64,000 bases of DNA from Hydractinia symbiolongicarpus (GCF_029227915.1 NC_079889.1:1052001-1116000), one strand, 5' to 3'; positions 23,638 to 36,400 are shown, counted from the first letter of the stretch. Made by a program: numbers and translations. The notes: a model not told the origin generated them from the letters alone.

Positions 23638-26600
23638 CTAGAAAAAACATCGAAGAAGCATACATAACATAGTGGTTTTCCTTTTTTTTAACATTAACTA
23701 AGCAACAAGTAACTCTTAGATCAACCTAGTCCTAATATTTCAGGAAATCAAGATGCTTTGTAACTTATTGCAATATTAAACATTGTTTCTATAAAGCCTG
23801 CTCTTACTCTTAACTAATTGTGAATTATAACTCTTGGATGGCAAGAACACAGTTTGTTATCCAACTATATTTTGAAGATTGTATAAACATAAGGTGTTTC
23901 AGGTTTTAGAATATTATCGATCATGTGTTATCATTTATGCGATGCTTACTTTTTTTAAAATTTGTCACTTATGAAATGCTGCATACTAAAAATAGTGTTT
24001 TGTTCGTATTTCACAGTTACTAGAATCCAGAAGAATACTAACCTGCTGGCACACGAACAGGATAAGGTGCAGGGGAAAGTTGAGGTGAATTGTTAGCATC
24101 AGTACCTATAAGAAATAATTAAGTTAACCTTGTATAAAGCCAAAATTGTGATACTAGCCAAAAATTTCCTTAAAATTAGATTTTTGTACAAAAAGGGTTT
24201 TTTTTAGTTTGTTTGTTAGTCTATCCAGTTTAAGACTCGGTTATTTCATTTTTCTCAACTTGGCCTAATAATAGGTTAATTATTATACCTAAATATTATG
24301 CGCCTGTCTATTATAATTTTAGGTTCCATACATCTAAGGGCTTTAATTGTTGGCTATTATTCGAAACTACCCCTTAAATTCCCTGAAATCCAATATGGTA
24401 AATTCCATTGGAATTGTAATTAGCACCTGAAATTTACACCACACAATTATGGAGCGAACACATTTACCTATCCGGCTATAAAATGGCGGAAAAACCCCGG
24501 TCAAATTGAGTTAATATCAGGAATGGTATTCGAAGATGCTTTTGAAAAAAGTCCTGAAGATATTTAAATCAAATTGGCAACTGAGCAGAAAAATCACGCT
24601 CTATAAAAGCCTACATTCCCACTTACCAACTTGTGATAACGTATATTCTGCTGCAAAGTGTTTCGCTTCATCTAAACTTCGACAGAGTTTCTGTGGTTGA
24701 TATGTGTGTCCTAATGGTGGGATTGTAACCTAAAATCATCAAATAAAGTAGAAGTACAAGTTTCTGAAGTAAACATTGGATTTATTGGTCCTGCTGCTGT
24801 ATGAGAAGATTTTGTTCTCCGAAGGTGCAATAGTAAATAATGCCTCTTTCTGATTCAGGATTTTTTTGTGCAGCATTGTATAATAATGTATGTTGGGTAA
24901 GAAGAACCGAAATTTTGTGCTTCGGAATAAGGGGTTGGCAGTACGTATTTTAATAATAACGCCAATAACGCCCAACCCGGACAGATGCCACCTATTGTTT
25001 AAGGTACAGTTTCAGAGGGCGCTAAGACTTTGGTTTATTTGCTTTTATCCTATATACTAAGATACCAGGAGTTCTAACAAGGTTACAATTTTGCAGGTAT
25101 TAATAATAAGATATCAATACTATTCTCATTTTAAGCTCATTGACATTGCTAGTTTTAACGCAGTTGCTTTGAAATGACCGCTCGCCATACTATAAGAGAT
25201 TTTTACGACTAGAAAATCAACTTTCTACAACAAGTTTTAAAGTCTACCTTGTACAGGAATAACTGTCCGTCGTTAGTGACTGTGCTGTGTAAAGTATAAA
25301 TTGGTGTCCCCCAATTGTTCTTTTGGCAGATTTCCTCAAGAAGCTAAATAAAAACATAATAATTAAAAAAATGAATTCATAAATCGTATTATTCAGCATG
25401 ATAATTTATTACTTAATTTAAGTTCTTATGAAGTCGTAGAAGAATGCACGACGTTTCGTAGTTATTATTTCCTTTTTCGCAACTATGAAAAGGAGGAGGT
25501 GTAAAATTAAAAAGCAAAAGGCTTTCGGTTAGCATATTTTATACAGAAGCCCACGTGATGATAATATGCTGAAATTAAGGTACTTACTTGCTGGGGCGAC
25601 CTGCTCGATTGTGGTTTCAATGTCAATGGATTGGTCGGAGAAAGGTCCATTCCTGGTAGGATATCATACATATGTTCCTAAGAGTTTAAAATAACATTAT
25701 CAATATGAAAAAAAATTATTGTGTATATTTTTCTACGCAACATATGTGGTCTAACCAGATGAATAAAATTAGTTCGAAAGTTGGTGTCTGACAGAATGTG
25801 ATGTTAGAACTGCATTAACTGCATTTTTAAGATCGTTTAAGTTATCCACAAACAGGTTAAAGGTAAAATAACACAATTATGGTAAAAAAAATTAACACTA
25901 CTAACACAGCATCTTACTTGTGACAGGTTATTTCCTCCACCAATTGAAGCTTGTAGAAGAGGATGAAGAGATGGCAGGAAACCATTTAGAACATACGCTC
26001 TTCCTCCAGCTGATCTAGAACCTGCTGCTGTTCTACCTCTACCACGAGCGATTGGTCGAACTCCTCCTACTTGGCCCCTGAAAGAATCATTGCACAACGC
26101 TATAAGAACAGCTTTTTCAAACAACCAAGCAACAGGATATTCTGTTTGGTCTTATCGACATTAATTAAAGTTGCAAAATTTAATGGATGTGTTTGATAAA
26201 GTGGAATTTAGCGGGTTTAAAATTAATGTTAAACTGAAAGGTGTTTAAAATTTTTGCATTCCTTTAAAGTTGTCTAGTTTATCATCCGGTTCACTGTTCA
26301 TCAGGTGGTGGGAAGCCTATTGACTGAAGAGAGGTATCCTTACCCTCCAGGTAGAAATGGCGGTGGGTAAACAAGACCAGGCATGTGATTAAATGATGGA
26401 TGCATGCCATTAAATTGTGTAAGTTCGGGAGGAACAGGGAATTGTGGATACTGATTCGCCATCTGCATCAGTTTAGCAACTGCTCTTTGTTGCCTGTAAT
26501 GTTCTTTATCAACTGGTTTCGCAAGTGTGACTTCCACATCAGCTCCATCAATACTTTCTCCTGAAATGTTAAATGAACAGTGGAATATTTTTATTTATTA

Positions 26601-29600
26601 AACACAAAGTTCTTTCTGCAATATATATTCTATAAGAAAGAAGGTAATTTTTTGCCATTATTTTTATTACTACGGTGCGAAATTTGTGCCAAAAATAATT
26701 TCCATTGGCTAACCGCTAATTATATTTATAATTTTACGCAGTATGATCACATGAGTCACATTATCGGCCTTTACTCCCGACCTAGGTGGCGTTGATTTTC
26801 CCGGATGGCGTACATTATGTAAATAAATTTTGGCGCAGAGATTTCCAAATAACCATATCAACGTGCTTTTTTTGTTTTAGTTAATGTTTGGTGAGAAACT
26901 AGTCCCAAAACGGCGTTAGCTGGAAAAAATCTAAGGGTGGCAGTTAAAGTCATAAAATTCAAGCAAGCCAGAAAAAAGGCAATAAGGTGAAACCATAATT
27001 CATTTATAAAATCCGCTTTTGTAGAAGATAAAATTGTTAAAAAAACTAAATAAACTAACTGTTTAAACAAGACTTAAAAAGCGATTTAAAGATCTTAGTC
27101 TAATTTTCTGTTTTTCTATTAAGATGGCAGTTATAGACATTTTTAAGCGTGTTTATGTTTAAGATCTAAGTCAGAACTTGTTTATACTCCTGATGCTAAA
27201 GAAAACAAACGGTAAATTGAAATTCCATGTAAGGTTTTGCCATAATCTACAGCGTAAGTGTGTTTTGTGTGTTCTGATGAGCCAACAAAACCATGTAAAC
27301 AAAGGAAGTACCGCTTGGAACGAAAGTGGCAAGTTTAAATATGATGGATAGCTAAATAGTGTCGTATAAATTGTTTTGTTTGTAAACTCAGGATTTTTTT
27401 TAATTTTTCTTTTTGTTTTCTTTAAACTCAAAGTTAGCGGTTTATGCCTGTAACTAATAATAAAAAAATACCTTTCGAAAAATATTTTCGTTTATTTTTT
27501 GTGGCTAATATTTAAAAAAAATATTTAAGTATAGTTGGATCCAGTCCAATTTTGTCAAAATGGGACCAGTTAGGTTCTTTCTTTTTCATCCCCCCCGAAA
27601 ATTGAACTTCTTCCAAAATCTTTCGTTGGACAAATGTAAAGAATTTGATTACCATAAATATGATTCAGCAATTTATGGTTTCGAAACAGGTGCTGACATG
27701 TCTAGCACATTATCATTGCAGTCTCCATCACAGCCACTTTTATATTCCTCCTGATAGTCAACTCTAAAACACCATTTTTTCAATTCTGAATAGTTACATG
27801 ACTCAGGCATAATGAACCTGATATTTATATACTGCCAGGCAGTATGTTGACAATGCACATGGATGTGGCGATGTCTAAAATCCAGCCTTTTCAGCCTTAA
27901 TTTTTATATTCCGCTTTTGTTTGTTTTTCGGCATGTTTTTTATTGATGAATTGTTTAATCTAGATTTTCTTTTAATTTGCCTAAAACGAATTTTTCTTTA
28001 ACATTAATATCTTATTTTCTGTTATTGTTGTTTCTGTTTGTTTATTATTTACCTGTGAGTCTATTGTCAAACAGTAGAAATATTAATTTAGCTTTAACAA
28101 ACCATAAACATCTGAAATAAAGAACGAAACTTTATTAGAAAAGAAATATAATTGATTACGAATAACTTGAACTTTTTGTCTCCTCATTAATCTCTGGTAA
28201 ACAATAAACTTTTTTCCCTTTAGACAGTAATTCAAGATTTAGTCAATCGAAGATGTTCTGAAATTTTTTTATTTATATTGTTTACGCGCGAGTTTAGACA
28301 ATGTAATCAAAATATTTTTTCGGTAAACAAATCGGTGAATGTTATTATTAATAAGGCGCCATTGCAACAAAATTGTTGCAAACGCAAACACAAAGGTTTG
28401 AAGTTATAAATACAAGAAATTCTTAAAGTACTTTAAACTAGATAAGTATGCCTTAATATCAGTATGTTTTATAACATCATCTACAGCGACCATGGTTATA
28501 ACATTTAACAGCAAGATATGCCTTTGCTTGATTTTATTAAAAATAATGTGAAAATGTAATTAGCAAAGTTGTATTTACTTCCGACTTTGTTTTAATTAAT
28601 GCAATAATTATTGTTCCCAAGACAACTGTACCAGGATATACAAATCTAAACAAAAAGCTCGTACCTTGCATTTGTTCCAATGCATGTCGGGCACCGTCTC
28701 GTGTAGAAAAATGCACAAAACAGTAATCTTTAATTTTCTTTACGCGATCAACTTCTGCAAATTTCTTGAACAGATTTTCAATGGTTTCCTCTGTTGTGCT
28801 GAGTTGAAGGTTCCGAACGTATAAAACTTTCACCTAGAAAATATTTAAGAATATAAGGACATGTCAAACTGAAAAAAATAAGTAGTCCGGACTGCTATTT
28901 TGTCCAGATGAGCCATGAAATAAAGAAACACAAAGACATACATGATATTTTTTCTTGTACACTAGAAGCAAGGAAAATACTGAATGATAAATTAACTTTT
29001 AAGTCAACAACTCTTGTAAAATTTTCATTCCATCGAGTGTAAGAAACTAGATATCATTCATGCTGATGACATCTTAATAAGAACATTCTAGGGATAATGG
29101 CATGTAACCAATCAAAAAGCACGTACGAGCAGAATTTGCCTGCTCAAATTTTTTCCAAACGCCGCAGTTGGTAGAATGTCCAAAGCTGCTGTACATTGCA
29201 TCAGCTAGCTAACAAGTTTGCTATGTATGTTTTTCTTTAAACAAAACAAATTTTTTCACAAGCTGCCAAAATTGATTAGCCTCTAACCGCAAATATGTTT
29301 TAGCACATTTCTGACAAAACCTTTTCATTGATCAAACATGTCAACACCGTTTGAGTAAACCACAATTTTTTTTGCAGCCCAATGTCATCACTATATATTT
29401 TCTAGAAGGGTTTCTCACGTTCAATAAACACTGAAACATTTTATCAGCATTGTTGATATACTTTTTCAAGGTTTAGTTAACTATGAAAGGACTTAAATAC
29501 GATTCATGTAGGTGGCGACGTTGTTTTTATCAATAGCAGAGGAAATAAAAGATAAAGGATTAGCTATATTTAGTTTTGAAATACAAGAAACCAAATTAAT

Positions 29601-32600
29601 GGAACTTTCGTTTTGTGACTTTGTTGCATCAAAAACTCCCACGAAGTGACGTTTTTGTTGACATGCTGTCATGTGTTCGCTGACCTCTATCAGCTGATTA
29701 TCTGCTGAGATATTATTACATTTTTTTTTGAAATGTTAACAGAAATCTGACCGTGTCAATGTTTACAAAATTTAGTTTTTTTGCGTTAGTAAGAAAATTC
29801 TTCTGGGTCAACCGCTGACAAAATGGTTATTTGCAGCTGGTTTTCCGGAAATCGAGTTTGTACTTTAACCTGAATTCTTAACTTCAAAAATTTTAATCCA
29901 TAAGCTCCTATTTATGGTTCTTTCTGTATTTTCTTTATCAATTGCAAGTTAAAAGGAAAAGAAACGTATTGAAAGTGATAAGCATACTACGTATTGAGCT
30001 CCACATCACGATATGCATGCACCATCAATGTCATGCAATTTGACACATGACAAGATTTTCGCATGAGCAGACATGACATTTCGTTATGACAACTTGTTTT
30101 TTCCTGGTAAACCTCTAGTCTCTAGTCTTGTCTTACCATCTCTTGTTTACTTTAGAAGTTGTTGGAATGTATTTGTTGTCTTATTGCCGACATGCCGAGG
30201 CCTGTTTGAAGCTAGCATGTTGAAACAGATACTTGTATGCGTAAGACAAACACTCATGCTTCAGACGAAACACTTTCATGTGAAAATTACAAAAATAGAG
30301 CCTGCTTTTGTGGTTGCAATATTTGGAGACCCTAAATTGGACATGTTTTAACACAGTTCAAGAGTTGACAAGAATATGATTGTCTTTTTTTTGTTGTTGT
30401 TGATTTCTTAGAAACTTTGTCGACTTTATGTTCCACAAGATGCAACGAAGCAGGTCATTAGATGGATCACATTTATAAAACCTTTGCTGGCTGAAATTTG
30501 GTTTTTAAACTAGAATTAAAATAATTATATCTAGCTATCTAATTTTTGATCTTTAAATTAAAGAAAAATCAAATCCACATTTTGCGGCGCCGGAGAGGAG
30601 TCTTAGGACGTTTTTAAAGTAAAAACTTTTCTTAGTCCAACCCCACCCAGTATATATAGTATCTCCGTTCAAACATAGAACAAGAACAGTTCGTCCACTA
30701 ACTCCTGTTACTTACTAACATACTATTTTGACTTTTATGTTTGCTTAGCTAACAAAACAAAGAAGGTTGATTTAAGCTTAGCCCACACACTGCAAACATA
30801 AAAGATGGTGTTTCTTTACTTTTCCATAGGATTTGCGTTCTAAATCATGTGAATTTTATTTCATGTTAGTTCAAGTTGCTTGACTCAAAATTTATTGAAG
30901 GATAAGTTAGATTAAAGTCTTCTCCTATTCTGCCTCTTCGTTTATGATTCTTTTAAAATAATTTTGTAAATACAAATATGACTTTTTGGTCCTTAGGTGT
31001 TACCATTGAATTAACTTCATGCCTAAAATTTTAATTTGCATGAAATATGGTTATGGCACTTATAAAAAAATAAGAAAGGAATTGAAGTAAAAATATTCCC
31101 TTATTATTCAAGAGGCACATCACAATAAGGAAGGAAGGTGGTGCAGAAGGGAAAATCCCTTATAATTAAGAAAACTGAAAAAAAAATAATTTCTCTTGTT
31201 TACCACAGCCAACAATGAGTTTTTATAAGACATAAATTGCACCCTCTTTACATCTAAATAGTCAATTTTTCAAAAACGTTTTGCCATTAGCCCCTTCCCG
31301 TACCCCCTCTTTTCCTCCACATTTTCCACACCTCTCCCCCTTCCTTTTCTCCTTATGACTTGTATTTATTTACTATAAACCGCTACATAAAGAAAAATTT
31401 TTTTTCGTACTTTAACTCGTGTAATTTCAAGTCCTTCAATTCCTGTAGAGGACTTGATAACACCCTGTGCCCCTGTATCATTTTTAGTTAACTACTTAAA
31501 AAGTTTAAAGAAACTTTTTATTTTAATCGCATGCCGATTCGAGTTTTTGAGGTTCGATTGTATAAACGATTAGATGAACCATCCAATGATATATATGCCG
31601 TAAAAAGAAAATACAAAGCACTTTCTATGCTCGCTGCTCTATGAACATCTTCTGTTTTCGCTGCCTAATTGAACATTTGTTTATTCAAAAATATTTTCGA
31701 TTCCTTTCATGTTCGCATTAGTGGATGTGTATTGAAAACGCATTATTATATTACCTGATCCATTATTTCCTCGTCAACTTCTTGCTCAGGTTCAGCCCAG
31801 TCCACTGCAATTGGATGTCCCCACAGTTGAATCTTTCCATTCATGAGTTTTCTTCTTGCCATTGCAGCTGCTCGGTGATGGTCATATTCTACAAATGCAA
31901 AACCACGATTCTTTGTTTTATCTGTTGCTGATGGGTAAACAATCACATCAATGACATTGTCAGTGACTTTAGAAATCTCTTCCAAAATTTCTTCTTTCTT
32001 CACTTTCTTTGGAATTCCACCGATGAAAAGTCGACAGTTATCAACTGATTGGCATACCCCAAGTAGTCGTCCTTTTCTGATTTCATAGTTGTTTATCGTT
32101 CTGACGCATTTTTGTGCATCTCGCTTTGCGCAGTAAACTACAAAAGCGTAACCACGGTTTTGACCGTTATAATCCATCATCAGCCGTAACTCGTAAATTT
32201 TTCCAGCTTTTTCGAAAACAGGGACGAGCTCATCCTCGTAGCAGTCACGTGGAAGCTTTCCAACAAACACTTCGCACCCTCTTGATGGAGCTACGCCTAA
32301 AAAAAACTACAATCTATAATAAGGCCACAGCTGTGACGATCGCTCTGATTCACCTTCACACCCGTCACTTTAAATTTTCAAAAAAGCTTTGGTTATTTTT
32401 AATAAGAAAATGTACAAAATTGAATAATTGTCAACGTTACAAAAACGGATAATGTTATTTTTTTAAGAATTTTAAATTTGAAAAAGGGTAGACATTAACT
32501 TTTAAAATGGAAGTGTCCAAAGTATAAGAATTAAGATTTTTATATTCCCAGCCTTAATAAGAAAAGAAAAAATGGAATAACTTCCTCTACATTAAACATT

Positions 32601-33472
32601 TCTAAATGTTATCCTCTTAAACCACGTTAGTTTATTCATTTCAGCTTAACGTCTTCTGATAATACTTAGGTAAACAAAACACAAAGAGTTGCGGTGGAAA
32701 GTAACATGTTAAACGAGACGAGATTTGCTCAACTGTGTTGTAATGAGAGAGTAAAACGTGGTCGATTTTTTTTTATATTTGCTTAATTTTTATGTTATTT
32801 TATTTCTTGTTCTTATTTGCTTACTTTACATCGAATATTATTGCAACTCTATGAAGAGCAAATCTTTTTTGTTAAGCTTTCATCCAAACGCAGAAACTAT
32901 GGCATCTAAAAAATGACTAAGATTAAATCCGGGCAAATATTTGACCAGTGTCTCATCTCCCTAATTTTTATACTTAGATTTATTTCAGATTTATTTCATC
33001 CTAAATTTAGCAATTTAGAAGAGAGAGTTAGATATTTAAGAGATTAACCAAAATAAAAATTACTAAAACAAAAAACAAAAACACATGGTTTGTAAACTTA
33101 CAAACCATTAGTGGCTGCAAGATCTAAAAATATTCACATACCTGTCATATTAGGTGGTGGACCAAATTTACGTTGACCATTATTTTGTGTGATTGGGTAT
33201 CCAGTTCTTTCCATCAGCTCTAACAAAGCTTTTTCATTGGCTAACCCAGCAACAGCCTCCTTCCCAACTTTAACTGTTGTTGCATGTCCGTTCTCTGCAC
33301 TGTTCACTGTCATCTCTGCGTTTCTTTTTGGTTGTTGTTTGGGTTTCTGTTGTTGTTGTTGTTGTTGTTTGTGATTCTTTGGTGATGGCAGTGTTGGTGG
33401 TACAATATTGTTATTCAAATCAGGTGTTGATTGATTCTCGAATTCGTTCAATTTCTTAGAAATATTAATCAT
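23450..33472 (-). CDS. A1CF/RBM46-like RNA-binding protein (three RRMs plus dsRBD), ten exons
   Basis: Coding exons, 5' to 3' on the minus strand: 33472-33142, 32296-31755, 28833-28665, 26560-26344, 26077-25918, 25677-25588, 25343-25248, 24729-24627, 24105-24043, 23637-23450. All junctions are GT-AG and the sum is 1,959 nt, 652 residues plus stop. RRM1 (about 119-196) has VFVGKL and [11 protein letters not shown]2 (about 199-281) has LFIGGI and [11 protein letters not shown]3 (about 294-365) has LYVRNL and DYCFVHF. The signature [16 protein letters not shown] between RRM2 and RRM3 and a C-terminal dsRNA-binding-like segment (about 504-570, [16 protein letters not shown]) place it in the A1CF/RBM46/RBM47/DND1 group; three RRMs plus the dsRBD argue for A1CF or RBM46 rather than RBM47 or DND1. 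The family binds AU-rich RNA; A1CF is the APOBEC1 editing cofactor in mammals, RBM46 acts in germ cells. Length is slightly above the roughly 590 of A1CF. Start chosen: the first in-frame ATG (33472). Confidence 0.93.
24043..24105 (-). CDS. A1CF/RBM46-like, exon 9
   Basis: A 63-bp exon reading [20 protein letters not shown]. Phase 1 at both ends, so it can be skipped in frame. Confidence 0.8.
24627..24729 (-). CDS. A1CF/RBM46-like, exon 8 (dsRBD, second half)
   Basis: It reads [20 protein letters not shown], then [14 protein letters not shown], the helical end of the dsRBD-like fold (typically an EAK..AAEYTL pattern). It ends with split codon G|GT. Confidence 0.9.
25248..25343 (-). CDS. A1CF/RBM46-like, exon 7 (dsRBD, first half)
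   Basis: It reads [20 protein letters not shown] and ends QLFLYK, close to the C-terminal double-stranded RNA-binding-like domain of A1CF. Phase 0 at both ends. Confidence 0.9.
25588..25677 (-). CDS. A1CF/RBM46-like, exon 6
   Basis: Thirty codons, [18 protein letters not shown] onward, phase 0 at both ends, so skipping would keep the frame. The linker precedes the dsRBD. Confidence 0.85.
25918..26077 (-). CDS. A1CF/RBM46-like, exon 5 (RG-rich linker)
   Basis: It reads [20 protein letters not shown] and onward to GGGNNLSQ. The RGRGR cluster resembles the arginine/glycine linker in this family, a possible methylation and RNA contact site. Donor GTAAGA, phase 0. Confidence 0.88.
26344..26560 (-). 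CDS. A1CF/RBM46-like, exon 4 (end of RRM3 and linker)
   Basis: It completes RRM3 with [20 protein letters not shown], a strongly conserved family block, then becomes Pro/Gln-rich. Donor GTAAGG, phase 2. Confidence 0.92.
26561..28664 (-). other. Intron 3 of the A1CF-like gene
   Basis: A 2.1-kb intron. On the same strand, 27673-27858 holds a protein-like open segment ([18 protein letters not shown], three more cysteines nearby) preceded by TTTTAG; inclusion would need a donor I cannot find, so it is more likely a relic than a cassette exon. Confidence 0.55.
28665..28833 (-). CDS. A1CF/RBM46-like, exon 3 (RRM3, first part)
   Basis: It reads [18 protein letters not shown] and onward to EQMQ, with RNP2 LYVRNL and RNP1 DYCFVHF. 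The split codon G|GA continues in exon 4. Donor GTACGA. Confidence 0.92.
28834..31754 (-). other. Intron 2 of the A1CF-like gene
   Basis: A 2.9-kb intron. The open frame on the other strand at 30073-30351 has an ATG but no recognisable domain. A pyrimidine-rich stretch lies at 31285-31355. Nothing else is supported. Confidence 0.7.
31755..32296 (-). CDS. A1CF/RBM46-like, exon 2 (RRM1 and RRM2)
   Basis: It starts [13 protein letters not shown] after TTTTTTAG and ends ...EEIMDQ at a GTAATA donor, phase 0. Both RRMs lie in this one exon, with aromatic RNP1 residues intact ([16 protein letters not shown]), so RNA binding should be preserved. The 3' part holds the diagnostic [13 protein letters not shown] block. 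Confidence 0.93.
32297..33141 (-). other. Intron 1 of the A1CF-like gene
   Basis: An 845-bp phase-1 intron, AT-rich, with the direct/inverted words TTTGTAAACTTACAAACC near 33090. No other feature is seen. Confidence 0.7.
33142..33472 (-). CDS. A1CF/RBM46-like, exon 1 (N-terminal region)
   Basis: ATG at 33472 reads [12 protein letters not shown]; the frame is open further upstream but without another ATG. It contains a seven-glutamine run within a K/Q/P-rich low-complexity stretch and then the family's conserved pre-RRM block, [20 protein letters not shown]. It ends ACA G| at a GTATGT donor. Confidence 0.85.
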
Positions 33473-35956
33473 TATAGAACTTTCCAACAAGTAAAGTCTT
33501 GTGTAAAGTGTAAAATTTCGTAATTGGTTATGGATCAAAAGGAAATCACGGAGTCAATAATCTTGAACAAAAAAAATCCCTCCTTGATTTTATCAAATCA
33601 TAACAGTTATGAATCTAAAAACTCTGTTTCGACGCGTTTATTAACACAGATTTCTTTTCAATGTTGTTTTTGTCTCGTTGACTCAACAAAAACAATAACG
33701 AACACGGGCAAACAAGTCAATATTATTTCAACATTTACAATACAAGTGAAGAGAGTGTGTTTGACCAACTCACGTCACGTGACCGTCTTTCTAAAAAGGT
33801 TTGTAGAATCTGCGCAAATAGAAATTTTAAAAGATGTTTGTTTAGCAGTAACATGTGATCTATATATTTCTCTGGTAACTGAGCAATTTTGTCTCGATTA
33901 AGTAAAATTTAAAATTTTAATAAATTGTGCATATAAAATTTTTTATTTGTATACTGTTACGTCTTGTTACATAAAGGTTGGCTCCTACCCCCGGATTAAA
34001 CGCTCGAGTAAGCGAAAAACGAGTTAAATTTAAATGTTCGTTATTTTTCCTTATTAATTTTTAGGTCAAAAACTGAAAAATAAGAAGTAGTTCAGGTAGG
34101 CAAATGAACCCCCTAAAATTTTAACAAAATCTGCCTTAAGTTTAATTGTGGGTTTTATAATAACGGGGGCAAATTTTGAAATTCGATCATGCCGTGGAAC
34201 ATTCTTTAAATAGTGTTTATTCAAAACAACTTAATCTTTCCTAAACAAAAGCGTCGGTATGTTGTCATGGTTTCAAATAACAAAAGAACGGATCACGTGG
34301 TTAAAACGGTGTCGCATTGCGCAAAACGTTTCAATAAATGCCGCCAAAAGAAAAATCAGAAAGCAAGTCGTTTCAGCTTTTAAGAAAATCACGTGTTTGA
34401 ATTTTTTAAATATGTTTTAAAAAAATTGATATTTTCAAAATTTTCAAAAACAAATGTATCATTCGAAATAAAATGCATTATCACATTGAAATAAATAAAT
34501 AAAAAATTATTCTTACTTTTTACTTTTTTTAAAAACTTAATTCTTCTCAAGAGCATCTAATTCTTAAAGAATAGAAAAACACGTGCTTCCTTTACTCCAA
34601 GACCTGACCAACATAACTTAAAAATATACCTCCACCTTACTAAAAAAATAAAAACGTTTACAGGTCGAACTTAAACAAAATGTTGACAGGTCACTTAAAG
34701 CAGGAAATAATTAGATAAAATAAAATGAAACCATAAATAAACATTTTAAAAGCAGAGATGGGTATCCACATCGTTTCGTAATAATATCTAAGAAAAAAAT
34801 TCATTAAAATCATCATACTTTCTCTGCCTTTAAACTGTAACATTTTATAACATCTATTACCTTTCTGAGTATTGTCCACGTCTATTTGAAATCCAAGAAA
34901 AATTTAAACCTGTTTAATTTTATCTTGAGTTATATTTAATTATTTATTATCCTGATCACTAGCGTATATATGACATTGGCTTAGTTTACTTAAATCGCTA
35001 GGATTTAGAAAGCATGCATGATATATGAATAGCATTGATTGCCAAATATATAATCCTGCCTAAGCGTGTTGCCACCATATTTGTTTATGTTGAGAAAACA
35101 AGCATCGCAAATCAGCACGAAAGTTGGCTTCGTCTAAACATGCGTCTGCCATCTTTGTTTATTTAGTAACTTAGTTACTAAATATTTGCATACATTCTTT
35201 TGCTAATAGTATGTGAGTGGTAAGAGCAAACATTTGGGGTCTTGTGATTTTCTCAAGTCGTTTCAGTCAAAGCGTAGCTGAAATTTTACACCATTTAAGT
35301 TTGATCTTTGCACTTTTAACTTTTAACACTCTTCTTTTTTGTACACTAAACAAGGAATAGACGTTTTGCATAAGAAAAAATCTTATAAACCAACAAACCT
35401 TGCAAAAAAAAACAAGAAAAATATAATTTCTAAGTATTTTAAATGATTTAAAGAAAAACCTTATTAAGGATAAAAAATATATATATCTTTGTCGTTTTTA
35501 TTCCCCCAAGGTGTTATTGTTGCCCTTTAACTGAATTGGGCCTAGTTGTTACTCTAACTTTGGTGACCGTTGTTATTCCAGGATAGATACTTGGTAAATG
35601 TATATTTGAGTGGGCGCAGGGGCCCAGGAGGGGTTGAGCTTAATCAACTCGTTAAGTACGGTCTTGGTCTAGGAAAAATTATTATTTCAACTAATGGTGT
35701 CATCAAATTTCCGGAAATGCGTAAAAATTAGCTGAAATTTAAAATTCATAGAATATTGGTAACATTGCTTGGTATTTAGTTAATGTGACAAACAAAAAAT
35801 AATGTTTTGATTGCAATAAATAGCTTTTAAAAACATTAAAGGTTTTTTCAAGACTTTACTCAATTCGAAAAAATTGCGTCACTTTGGCATACTTTCCAAA
35901 GAAAAATTATGAAAAATGAAATCTAAATAGAAGTTAGAAAAAGTAATAAAATCTCA
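33473..35956. other. Upstream region of the A1CF-like gene
   Basis: It should contain the promoter and any untranslated 5' exon, but no specific element is recognisable. The 125-codon open frame on the plus strand (33524-33901) overlaps this region and has no recognisable domain. The rest is AT-rich without repeats that I can define. Confidence 0.4.
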
Positions 35957-36400
35957 TACCGTAATGCTTCGAATAAACGTCCGGGGCGTTTATTAAATTT
36001 TTTGACATTTGGGGGGGGGGAGCTTCTATTCGAGGGGGCGTTTAAAAGAGGGGGGCGTTTATTAAATTTTTAACACTTCGTCTCTTTTGCAGTTTTTAAG
36101 GATACCTATAATATATATCTTCACAACAGAAAATAGAAGATATTCACATGTTTTAGAGAATGAACTTTAAAAGCGAAAAGCTAAATTTCCAACCTTAAAC
36201 CTAAGATTTAGGAAAAAAGTGAGTAAGTAAGTAGCTATACTTTTACTATCACCTCGCATAAACTCCCCTTATGAGGAAGGGGCGTCTATTCGAGGGGCGT
36301 CTATTCGAGGGGGCGTTTATTTAAAAAATGACTGAAAAGGAGGGACGTCTATTCGAGAGGGCGTTTAATAGAAGGGGCGTTTTTTCGAAGCATTACGGTA
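35957..36400. mobile_element. MITE with TACCGTAATGCTTCGAA terminal inverted repeats
   Basis: The left end TACCGTAATGCTTCGAATAAA (35957) and the right end, read in reverse, TACCGTAATGCTTCGAAAAAA (ending 36400) match over at least 17 bases and on into GGGGCGTTTA-type repeats. The 444-bp element holds several internal copies of GGGGCGTTTATT / CTATTCGAGGGG. It has no transposase, so it is non-autonomous. The open frame at 36328-36591 is a by-product. Confidence 0.8.

Noticed and set aside
33524-33901. 125-codon plus-strand frame upstream of the A1CF-like gene
   Set aside because: No recognisable domain; probably chance in the promoter or leader region.
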